Part shown: positions 1 through 9,711 of the stretch, in pieces
How positions within the stretch are numbered: the stretch's first letter is position 1
Layout of the letters: the number at the start of each line of letters is the position of its first letter
Translations under genes and position numbers: made by a program
Notes under the pieces: model-generated
Database searches by the model: none
The model's input: the letters and a program-made list of their open reading frames with translations, nothing else
What the model was told of the DNA's origin: nothing
Origin: Theristus sp. LFF4_11
Taxonomy: Eukaryota > Nematoda > Chromadorea > Monhysterida > Xyalidae
Length of the DNA: 64,000 nucleotides
Direction: 5' to 3'
Assembly: GCA_030248135.1 (NCBI GenBank)
Contig: JASANC010004227.1
Coordinates: 1 to 64,000, forward strand

Positions 1-357
1 ATTTTAGTAGTTTTAGTGGTCGCTAAATGCCCGAAATCCGCAAATGTGAAAGGTCATTTGTTTGTGATTTTGGTCCGACCTTCGGGGCTTATGTAAAAGT
101 CAGAATATTATCTAAAAATGCGGGAGACGCATATAAAAGGAGGAATATGGCCTTGTGTAAGCAGTGAAAGACTTGGCTCGACAACGCTTTTCAAGTCTCT
201 GATGTGGTACACACGGATACAAGTACATAAGGGTCATATTTTTGCGCCGTTTATTCTTTATTTCCGTTGCAAGTGGCAACCCTCGTACATTGTAGACAAA
301 TAAAATTTCACATTTGCTTTATTTCTAGCATTTAGCGACCACTAAAACCACTAAAAT
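1..357. mobile_element. short terminal-inverted-repeat element (MITE-like)
   Basis: Bases 1-30 and 328-357 are inverted copies of each other with one mismatch in 30. They enclose about 300 bp with no believable coding sequence. The left end coincides with the window edge, so the element may start further left and no target duplication can be tested. The inside (107-252) is shared with an inverted copy at 938-1084. Confidence 0.6.
107..252. repeat. dispersed repeat, inverted partner at 938-1084
   Basis: About 145 bp of this stretch recurs in reverse orientation at 938-1084 with few changes. Both include the stretch around ATATAAAAGGAGG and the one around TTTTTGCGCCG. The second copy lacks the terminal inverted repeats seen at 1-30 and 328-357, so it is a fragment or belongs to a different arrangement of the family. 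Confidence 0.7.
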
Positions 358-574
358 AACCATCAGACTTTAGATCGCTGACACTGGTTTGCACAAAGTG
401 TATCGCAGAGGCGTTGGGGAACGCAAGGTCTCCTTCTGTGGCAATGACTCACCGGTTTATCCTGTCACAAGAGTTTGGTAAAAAGGGTGAAAATCAACGG
501 AAGACAACACTTTTTGCACTGGTGCTGCTGTATGCACAGCGGTGCGTACGTTAGCAACAACAACAATTGTCACC

Positions 575-775
575 CTCGTGGCCTGGTGGTAGTGCGTTAG
601 ACTACAGTCTGTGCGCTCGGGGGATCGAGCCCCGCCGAGGGGTATGTAGGCACTTAATGACAGAGAAAACTCGATGGGCGCCCTACTCAATGGCGTTCTG
701 TACGCTTCTCTGGGTTAGCCCTGGCTAAAAACATCGCCTAAAAATCCCAACAAAACAACAACAACAACAACAACG
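575..775 (+). mobile_element. tRNA-derived SINE
   Basis: The head (577-642) resembles a tRNA. TGGCCTGGTGGTAG at 579-592 fits an A box, and GGGATCGAGCCCC at 620-632 fits a B box about 30 bp downstream. About 110 bp of unrelated body follows, then a simple (AAC)n tail at about 750-774. A tRNA-like Pol III promoter, a body and a short-repeat tail is the classic SINE layout. I see no second full copy in the window, and I cannot tell which tRNA it came from. Confidence 0.55.
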
Positions 776-1087
776 ATAAAGCTACATGCAGCAATATTTT
801 GCAATTTCTGATGTTTCTGCTTTTGCACAGAATTTACAGAATTTCGCACATGGTGTGATTTTAGACTAAACTGAAGAGGACAACAGAAAAAAATAACTTC
901 ACAGTTTTTACGCTTTTCAGCAAGCTTTTAAACAACAAACGCGGCGCAAAAATATAACTCTTATGTACTTGTATCCGTGTGTACCACATCAGAGACTTGA
1001 AAAGCGTTGTCGAGCCAAGTCTTTCACTGCTTACACAAGGCCATATTCCTCCTTTTATATGCGTCTCCCGCATTTTTAGATAATTTC

Positions 1088-1470
1088 TAGATGGATAGAT
1101 AGCTGGAAAATTTTGGGGGGGGGGGCCGCGGGGGGGGGCCATGTGACTTTGGGGGGGGGGCCGGTCAAAATTTTGAAATTTGATAGATAGATAGCTAAAA
1201 CGCTAAAAAGCTATAAAAACAGCAAAATAATGCTAAAAATACACTAAAAATCAAGTATAAACGCGTATTTTACCTAAAATTAGCGAAATTTTCAAGAATT
1301 ACGAGCAAAAATGGTCAATTTTGGTTGAAAAATGACTCATTTCATGTCTTCGAAGACAAAAATTTTTAGATAGATAGCTGGCTGAGAAAATTTTTTAGAT
1401 AGATAATAGCTGAGCCGAAAAAACCTGTTTGATAGAGATAGATTTGAATTTTTTTTGGGGGGGGGCCGGC
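1088..1470. repeat. poly-G tracts and GATA/GATAGATAGCT low-complexity DNA
   Basis: Runs of 9-11 G at about 1116, 1130, 1152 and 1457 alternate with GATAGATAGATAGCT-type repeats (1184-1195, 1372-1410 and 1430-1441). No gene. Runs like this are mutable and are also prone to assembly error. Confidence 0.7.
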
Positions 1471-2220
1471 CTAGAGATGTAAGGGTCAAAAAAAATATTT
1501 TTTTTTAATTTAAAAAAAAAATAAAAAAAATGAGCATTTTTTTTATTTTTTTTATTAAAAATTTTTGAAATTTTTTCTTTAATGTGCCCTGAAAATGCCG
1601 TTTTTGGCATAATTTTTCGAAAGTTCAACAAAAATTTTCTTTGACTTTACCTTGTCACTTAGTCTTCAACGCTGCAGGTGGTATTCTGGATTGATTTATC
1701 GACTGTTTTCAGCCTTGGTGAGTGATGATCGACTCGCGCATTGAAGTACTTGAGCGTCGCAAAGGCTAGTTCAACAAATTCCGATGTCGCTAAGGTGAGA
1801 TAGAAGCAGAGAACTCACATTTACGCATCGTTTTTCAGGATCTCGAAAGGTCGAAATTGCACTGGCTGCCACTGCAAGCGTAACTTCGTTGGTTGCTCGT
1901 TGCTGTTTCGCCTCGTGTCGTCAGCATGATCACACCGGTTTGTTGTTGAACTTGTTTCCGTGTTATTTGAGGTGAATTGAGAGGCAAAACACGAGACGTG
2001 ATGTCGTCGGTGGGAAAATGGGGTCGCCGAAACCAAGTCTGAAATTTTCACCCTCCTCCCATATGAGTGGGGGTCATATGGTAAGTCGGTGGCTCCTCAG
2101 ATGGTGATATTCGGACTCCCTGAAAAATTCTGAACAACTTTCATTTAAAAAAAAAAATTTAAATTTTTTTTAAAGAAAAAAAATAAAAAAATTTTTTTTC
2201 TTGACATCTCTAGGCCGGCC
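1464..2220. mobile_element. element with perfect 17-bp inverted ends,non-autonomous
   Basis: GGCCGGCCTAGAGATGT at 1464-1480 is matched exactly, in inverse, at 2204-2220. Inside the ends are A- and T-rich stretches. Part of the interior (about 1570-1640) recurs in the elements near 3.7 and 4.5 kb (AATTTTTCGAAAGTTCAACAAAAA type). There is no coding potential, and flanking C/G runs hide any target duplication. Confidence 0.5.
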
Positions 2221-3168
2221 CCCCAGGCCCCCCCTAGAACAACTATGGTTTTACCGACTGATTTTAGGCTTCAACAACATCTGCGATAAAGTTTTTGAGC
2301 GTCCCAAGCTTGGCTTACCATTTCCGATGCAGATAAGGTGACAATTCGCCTCCGCAATCTGAATTCTGAGCGTCCGAGCTGCTGCTGCTCCGTTTGCAAG
2401 CTACGTTGTCTGGTTGCTGGGCGCTATCCTATTTTAGTGCAGCTTTCAAAAATAATGTAATAGCAAAGCAAAAATAATTTAGCAAAGAAAAAATAATGTA
2501 GCAAAGCAAAAATAATGTAGCAAAGAAAAAATAATGTAGCAAAGCAATTTCCGTAATGCATCATTATTAAAACAGCTGCATCTGCAGTTCCGGTGCTCCT
2601 CCTCCATAACACAGCAAAGAAAAAAATGCAAAAACTAAATTGATCATTTTCACCTTATCAAAAAGGCTTGGCTTAGGATTAGGTTTAGGAACCTACAACG
2701 ACTCATTACAAGCAACCTCAGATCAGAAATCAAAAAAATCACTTTTAGCAACGATATAACAATCATACACTGTCCTATTTTAGTGTAGCAACACTGTCCT
2801 ATTTTAGTGTAGCAACATATAAACAGCTCATTTAAAGCTATTTCAGCCGCGAAACTTTGTAAACCTACGTTATTTTGCACGAAAATTTCGAATTTCAAGC
2901 CGGTATGTTTGTTTTCACTTGAACTGAGGACAATTAGTGACGTTTTGGGGGTCAAAACACAACAGGCATGGTAACGGTTTGGAAAAGGGGTAAATGAAGT
3001 CACCAAAACAAAATCTGGATAAGTTCGCCATACGGGAGTCACTAGGGAGTACAGATGGAAAAAACCGGTTGTTTACATTTTTTAAAAATATATATCACGG
3101 TTTTAAAACTGCTTGAAAACAAGACTTTTATCTCGAAAATGGTTTTCCAGCTTCAGAATAGGGTTGTT

Positions 3169-3876
3169 AAAAAAAACAAAAATCGTCATTTTTGTTTTTT
3201 TTTAATTTTTTTTTTAAATTTCAAAAATCAAAGTTGTGCTAAATCAATCAGGGAGTCCGAAGAACCACATATGATATGCAAGCGCCTCCCGAATGACTCC
3301 CATATGACGGAACTTTGCAGATTTTGTTTTGGTGACCTCAATTACCCCTTTTCCAAACCGTCACCATGCCTCTTCTTGTGTTTTGACCTCCAAAACGTCA
3401 CTAATTGTCCCCAGCTAAACTAATGCTAAACAAAGTGAAGACAAACATACCGCCTTGAAATTCGATCAATTCTTCTGATGGTGTTGCGACGACACGACAC
3501 GAAGCAGCAAGCAACCAGACAACGTAGCGCTTGCAAACGGAGCAGCGAGCACAATCGGACGCTCTGCGAGGCGAATCGTCACCTTATCTGCATCGGAAAT
3601 GGTAGGCCAAGCTTTGGGACGCTCAAAAACTTCATCGCAGATGTTGTCGTAGCCTAAAATCAGTCGGTAAAACTGCCCAAAATCGACTGCTAAAGGTTTT
3701 ACGAGGTATAATCAAAGAAAATTTTTGTTGAACTTTCGAAAAATTTTGCCTAAATTGAGGTTTTCAGAGCATATTAGAGGAAAATTTTTCGAATTTTTTT
3801 TTTTTAAATCGGCATTTTTGTTTTTTTTTAATCACTTTTTTTTGAAAAAAAATTTCATTTTTGTTTAACAACCCTA
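3169..3876. mobile_element. hAT-like non-autonomous element with 8-bp target duplication
   Basis: The element starts TAGGGTTGTTAAA and ends with the inverse (TTTAACAACCCTA). It is flanked on both sides by the identical octamer CTTCAGAA (3161-3168 and 3877-3884). An 8-bp duplication with TAGGG-type ends is the signature of hAT-superfamily insertion. The 708-bp interior holds no transposase, so it must have been moved in trans. Its right half (3540-3800) shares sequence with 2258-2400 and, inverted, with 4440-4690. Confidence 0.75.
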
Positions 3877-4439
3877 CTTCAGAATATTGCTCTGGATTTT
3901 GCCAAACACACAATTGAGCAAGAAAAGCTGACTAAAACCTGTTCTTGTCGGTTTTGTGAGCAATAATCGTCGGTGCTCTAGTCACCAACAGGCATCAGAA
4001 CTCAATAACACACTTTAGTGGGTGGATTCGACGACTAAAAATTTAGATTTGTTTTAACGACTGAAAATTCAAATTTTCTGTTGGTAAAAATCGGTTTTTT
4101 ATTTTTGACGTGAAATGAAACCGGTTAAAAAACCGGTTTGCTTTCATGAAAAAAAAAACGGTTTCTTTTCCGTGCCATCCTTATGGAGGTGTCTGCATAT
4201 CAAGGTTCTTCGAACTCCCTCCTGATTAATTTAGCACAACTTTGATTTTTGAATTTTTTTAAATTTAAAACAAAACAAAAATGACGGTTTTTTTAACAAC
4301 CCTGTGAAAATCCCGATTTGTATTGTATGCATTCTTAAAAGTGATTTTTTTTATTTTTGATCAGAGGGTGCTTGTAATAAGTAGAATTGTTAAACAAAAA
4401 CCGAAATTTTTTTAAAGTGATTAAAAAAACAAAAAAATT

Positions 4440-4690
4440 AATTTTTAATAATTTTCCTCTAATATGCTCTGAAAACCTCAAATTTGGTGGCACAATTTTT
4501 CGAAAGTTCAACAAAAAATTTCTTTGATATTGCCTCGTAAAACCGTCAGCAGTCGACTTTGGACCGTTTTGCCGACTGACTTTAGGCTTCGACAACATCT
4601 GCAATGAAGTTTTTGAGCGTCCCAAAGCTTGGCTTACCATTTCCGATGCAGATAAGTTGACGATTCGCTTCGCAGAGCGTCCGATCCGAG
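4440..4690. repeat. copy of dispersed repeat shared with 3540-3800 (inverted) and 2258-2400
   Basis: The block runs from TTTTCCTCTAATATGCTCTG through GAGCGTCCCAAAGCTTGGC to GCAGATAAG. It is the reverse complement of 3540-3800, and its second half matches 2258-2400. The possible left end TAGAATTGTTAAAC at 4381 looks like a decayed TAGGGTTGTTAAA end. No right end could be placed. Confidence 0.65.
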
Positions 4691-5030
4691 CTGCGAACCC
4701 AATACCTCCGCGAACCCAATTTGCCCTCGGCTCTGGAGGGAGTGGACATTAGATCTTGTTGGTCACATTAGTTTCTCCATTGTGTGTTTTGTCCGCAGCG
4801 GAGTTCGAACTTTCCACCTGCAGAACGGCAGACAAAAGCCCTACACACCTGCGCTGCAGACGCGACAGAAACTTTCATGAAAATTATCCTCCGACGTCAA
4901 TTTGGACCTACCATTTGCAGCATGTGGATTACGGTTAAAAATATTTTTTTACTTTAATCGGGAATTTTTGAATTAAATTAAATTTTAAATTGATTAAATT
5001 AGTAATTTTGTATTTATTAAAAAACGAATT

Positions 5031-5190
5031 TTGGACATCAAAATTGTACTTTCATCTGAAAATGCGTTTAAGACACTTTCCACAGAAAGTGTCATCATGC
5101 TTTTTGCCCAGAGTGTCGTGTGGACTTTGTTTTTGGCAGAATTTTTTTTGACAACTTCTACTTTCAAGTCAAAGATCGACGAGCAAAGTC
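5031..5190. repeat. dispersed repeat, inverted partner at 18770-18925
   Basis: This stretch (through CATCTGAAAATGCG, GACACTTTCCA, TTTTTGCCCAGAGT and TCAAAGATCGA) matches the reverse complement of 18770-18925. The copy near 18.8 kb follows a possible TAGGGTTCC end at 18632. That suggests a further TAGGG-ended family, but I found no matching right end or target duplication. Confidence 0.6.
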
Positions 5191-5722
5191 CAGATACCGA
5201 CAGACTCTTCTGCAGTTGGTTTCATGAGCTCGTTAATAGACTAAAAAGCAGTAAATTACCTTGTTTTTACGCATCAAATTTGAAGAAAACTGCTTATCAA
5301 AACTCTTGGCTGTTGCCAATTTGTCGTCTCGAAAAAGCGCTGCGTTGTCCATCAACAACAATGTGAACCTGGTGCGTTTTCTATCTGGAGTATTCAAGAA
5401 AGTACTGTGGAACACAGAAAAAACATTTGGAACGAGAACCACGACCTGGGTTTGGATCCACATGCTGCATAAAGTAGCTCCAAATTGACGTCGGAGGATG
5501 ATTTTCATAAAAGTTTTTGCCAGTTTTAAGGGCCAAAACAGCCTTATTTAGGTTTTTTAAACAAAACCGAACAGAACAATGCTGCATATATAAAAAATTG
5601 ATGAATTAAAAAACCCAATATGCACCTGTGAAAAATAAAATATTGGCAGTCAGAGTTGATAATCACACCACCAAATATGAACATTGTAAGATGAAGTTTT
5701 TGAACAATGTCTGTTTTTGTCA

Positions 5723-5923
5723 TCAGTTATCTTGAAGCGGTTTTTCGGCGTAGTGATATCGATATCCATCGTAGCAAGGCACTGTGAAGTTGACGTCTTT
5801 GGTGTTTTTGTTCTCTTTGCTCATTGAGCACAAACTGTCCATCTCGCGCCACTCCACCGAGGCGCAGTCATACCGACCCAAATGCTCCATGCACATCTCG
5901 ATGCAGTGATCAATGTCGACTGC
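5723..5923 (-). CDS. partial: PAN/Apple-domain-like terminal exon, rest of gene not found
   Basis: On the minus strand a clean acceptor (CTACAG, 5924-5929) opens 66 codons that end in a stop. The peptide begins AVDIDHCIEMCMEHLGRYDC and continues ASVEWREMDSLCSM. The C-x3-C, C-A-S-V-E-W-R and later C-S-M pattern is that of the second half of a PAN/Apple module, an extracellular protein- or carbohydrate-binding fold. Codon use is balanced and coding-like. I could not find upstream exons between here and the poly(A) signal of the next gene (6906-6915), which is on the same strand. It may be the last exon of a gene with a very long intron, or a stranded remnant. The true start is unknown. Confidence 0.5.
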   Translation of the reverse strand, partial: AVDIDHCIEMCMEHLGRYDCASVEWREMDSLCSMSKENKNTKDVNFTVPCYDGYRYHYAEKPLQDN

Positions 5924-6011
5924 CTGTAGTTATGCAAACAAATGTAATTTAATAAATTTTTTGAGGACGAGCTGTTATCTGCACAAATTTACACCCTTTG
6001 TGCGGTGCCAA

Positions 6012-6066
6012 ATTTTGCGATGGGCCATTCATTTTGCGATGGGCCATTCATTTTGCGTTGGGCCAC
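6012..6066. repeat. three tandem copies of a 19-bp unit
   Basis: Three head-to-tail copies of ATTTTGCGATGGGCCATTC; the last copy is diverged and shortened. The tract lies between the lone PAN exon and the acyltransferase gene. Confidence 0.85.
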
Positions 6067-6905
6067 GTAAAAGTAAAGAGCGCCTGTATTTTTTGTTTTC
6101 TTTCAAAAAACAGCAAAACTCACGAATAACGGAAATGGCCCATGGTTGGCGCCCTTCAAACAGCCGATTTCCGTTGGCCATTGTCTGTTCACAGCCAAAC
6201 CTGTCAAGTTAGCATTTTTCTATAGCACGTGCGTTCCGTGTTTTTCCACAAAATTCCACAAAACTAACACAGTGTAACAAGCAGAGCGGGTAAACAACAA
6301 CCGATGCTATTGGAGTATTTCCAAGAACTCATGGTGAAATGTTGGCTAAAATACGTGTTCAAACAAAAATTTTCGTCGTTCCAACAGAACTAGAAATATT
6401 TGGGCTGCAAATAAGCTGTAAGCTTGCCGATGACAAAATTAACGAGAATCATCCATAAATACGGCTACTAAGGATGCTTGAAGTCTTATTTTACTCAAAA
6501 AAATACAAAATACTGGATTGAACTTGTTACACGACGCAACGTTTAACGCTGCACGACTTAAACAACTGCATGCACGTTTTAATCATCGCATGGCCACACG
6601 TTAATTTGACGGGAAATGGATGACGAATCGAAGAGAAACGGCAAGATGTTTACCAAAAAATCAATGTTAGAGATTGTGCTGAATTGTGCGTGCAGCAAAA
6701 TTTTACCAGCAGTTGTAACCTGTCTCTTGTTTGTGCGCGTTTGTTCATTAAGTTTTTTCTTGTGGTCTACAATATTGTATTGCATCTTATATGATTTGTT
6801 TTAAAATAATGGTTTTTGCATACGCAGTTCACATTCAGAAACGAAGTGTTGAGCGTTTTTTCATGCTGTAGTCTGGTCAAAACATTGAAACCCACTGTAC
6901 AATTA

Positions 6906-6915
6906 TTTATTTATT
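6906..6915 (-). promoter_or_regulatory. two overlapping AATAAA poly(A) signals of the acyltransferase gene
   Basis: On the minus strand AATAAATAAA lies about 140 bp past the preferred stop codon (7054) of the LPCAT-like gene, a normal distance for a 3' end signal. Confidence 0.6.
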
Positions 6916-7053
6916 TAAATTTTTGGAATGCCAAATTCTTGCCTGGTTTTAAATTTTAATCAGCTTTTCAAGCCATGCTGATTGCTGAGTACATCATATT
7001 ATTTGTACAAAAAATACAGTTATCAAGTTGATATCTCATGAGTGATAATTAAA

Positions 7054-9711
7054 CTACAGCCTGAGATAGCTAGAATCAAGCTGTAGTGTTGCTTGCTCGA
7101 TCGGAATCAACGGATCAGCAAGGTGTTTTGTTGCTTTTATTGTGCCGTTGAAATGACGCAGCACATTTTCTGAAGGTAGAGTTGTTGTTCCAAACTGAGG
7201 TAACAAACGATCTTTAATAAACAATAAATATCAAATATCGACGCACCGTAGTTCAAACAGCCTCGACAAAGGCGGCACTTTTTAATTACGCCGATGATGT
7301 CGTCAACTTCCTTTCGCTTAAGCTCAAACGGTAAACGAATACATTTGGTAAGGTCATCAGGGTCCAGTGGAATGCTTGTGCAAGTTCGGAACAGCTGTAC
7401 AAATAGAAATGAATCCATTATTCAGATTCCTGAAAATGTTAAAGAATTTTTTAAGTGATGCACTGTGCATACCAAATACGCTTTACGGAGAAACGCTGGC
7501 AGATCCATGCTGGCACGTGGTTCCTTGTCACGACTGTGCCGAACCAACACGAATTCGCGTGCGTCCATTCGTTGAATACATTTCTGCAAGCATTCTTTTT
7601 TAATGTCTCAAGCAGCTCACATTTTTAATCAGCCAAGCCTGTTGACAGTTTCAAACAGACCCAATCAAACATATTGAACAGCCTTTGGATTGACTCTGCC
7701 CTGGTGCTTGTTGCAAGATCCTCCACAGCGTCGTCCTCAGCCGAGTGGTGCTTTGCATAAATGACGTCACTGAACTGTTCAACAGTGACACGATATTCAT
7801 TAGAAGACAGCCATGTGTCATTATTGACCAAGGCGTCCCAGTGATCTTGCATGTCAGTGGCAGGGTCTTTGATTCTGAAAATGTACAGATACCAATGATG
7901 TGCTGTTTTTATCGGTACTGCAAAAACTGGTCTCGAACGAACTGTAATTTGTCACAAAGGCTCCAAAAGCGTTGCATTTTAGATTGTTTCAAATTGTAGG
8001 TGATGTAGGCAATGTCGTCGATTGAATAGGGACTCAGCGGTAGATTCAGATGTTCAGCCATCACTTTGCGCACATTATTCGCATATAGCGACGGATTTCT
8101 GCGTTCATCTTCATTTGGATTGTATACCTATTGAAATAAAAAAATTGAAAACAACTGAGGTTGAATAAACTAAAATGAATGAAAGGAATAGGAAAAAGGC
8201 GAAAAAAATCGAATCTAACCGGTAAAAACTCCATTTTGAATGTGGCATAAATGCGGCATAACGACAGCCAGTACAGTGCGTACCTTTAAATAAAATAATT
8301 TGAAGGGAATCAAATAAACCTCCGTATAAAAAAGAGAACCAACGGTCCGTATCCATCGAAGACGTAGGACACAAAATCATTGGTCTGCGACTGATCAGGA
8401 TAGCGAATGACCACTGGTTGCACTGGTACGCCTGGTGCAAACGCTCCTGTATTTGGTAGAAAAATGAAACAAATTGGATGGTTGAGAAACACAATAGTTT
8501 AAGTGAAGATTGTACCGTTTTTGAACTGCAACAACTGTGTATTGTTGGCACAGGTCGCTTCAGGGAACACGAACAGTTGGGGACAGAGGTCGTTGTCGTC
8601 GGTGGCCTGGATCTGCCGGGCACGCTGCTCGATCAAACGGCTGGCCGAGTTGCGCGATGTTTGGTCGTCGCGGTCCACGTAAATCGGCTGTGCTATTCGA
8701 AAGACCGCTGAAATGAAACACAAAATGAAAAGCGATAAATTTAATTCAATATTGTTGAAATTCTCAGCCATTCCATTGAACTCTTCGTTGTTATTTTGTT
8801 TGCTGCCATGCCAATGGCAGCCTGTTCTTCAAGTAGCAAGAAATCTTCGCACCAGTGAAACAAATCAAAATGACGATATAATAAATGTGAACTGCGATAA
8901 GTTTATACTGACCTCCCAACAAAAACGTGTCTTTGACGCTGTGTTTTGCAACAAACGATGGGCCCTGAAGGAGCGTCACGGGTAAACCATCAAAAAATGA
9001 TGTGTGGGGTGCGCACAGTAAGATAGGAGCCTGGGAACAAATGGTAAAAAAGTTTCGGCTCAGTAAAAAGAGGGAACACAAAAACAAATCAAAACAAGAA
9101 AACCGAACGAATGCGTGAATTCACCTCCGAAGGTTTTGCGCGGCGTCCAGTCACTTTAATGCGATAAAATCCGCTGCAGCGATGTGCCAGCAGCATAAAA
9201 TGACACATTAGTTTTTTGCCAAACCTGAAATAGAAAATAACACAATCTTCTGTCGGTTGCAAATGTGGTATTCCTTTTTACCGTTCCACTTTCTATTTTT
9301 TTGCCAAGATTTTGGACGTTGAACAAGCAAATAATTTGTTAATTTGGAGCGGTGAACTTTAGTTTTTTCTATTTTCCATGCCTTTGAATTGGTGAGAGCG
9401 GTTTCAACGGGTGCGTGTTTCCTTGCGGCAGTCCGATGCAGATCAGTCGACCGACCAATAGAGTGGCGCCAAAAAAGAAGCCGGTGAAAACAAGTCTAAT
9501 TGGCGCCACAAACACGGACATCAGTCCAATCTAAAAAGACTGACTGATTTTTCAATGAACTTGTAGCAACTGAGAAACCTCGCTTCTGTCAGTTGCGTAC
9601 CTGAATCTTTTGCCACCAAGGAATGACTGGATAGTTGAGAAACGGTGCGCCGACGGAGCCATCGTTGTCAATCAGTTTCACAGCTGCCGAGTTCTCAGTT
9701 TGGCCTCCCAT
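7054..9711 (-). CDS. LPCAT-type 1-acylglycerophospholipid acyltransferase
   Basis: Exons (minus): 9711-9601, 9530-9409, 9224-9125, 9030-8913, 8707-8516, 8446-8320, 8283-8220, 8127-7919, 7874-7661, 7583-7473, 7394-7247, 7169-7054; all phases agree, giving about 543 aa, the usual size for LPCAT1/2. The start ATG follows an in-frame TAA. After a hydrophobic segment (residues about 38-72) come the catalytic HTSFFD (about 120-125, HX4D), QPIYVDRDD, LFVFPEATC (about 195-203), GVPVQPV and the FLPVY-type motif. This family re-acylates lysophospholipids at the ER or lipid droplets. Spliced exons 9 and 10 create a degenerate EF-hand loop, D-WKCIQRMDAR-E. Odd points: family motif EGTC reads EATC here; the exon 2 donor (GTTGAA, 9408) is weak; the last acceptor could instead be at 7194, giving a different tail and a stop at 7115. 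Confidence 0.9.
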
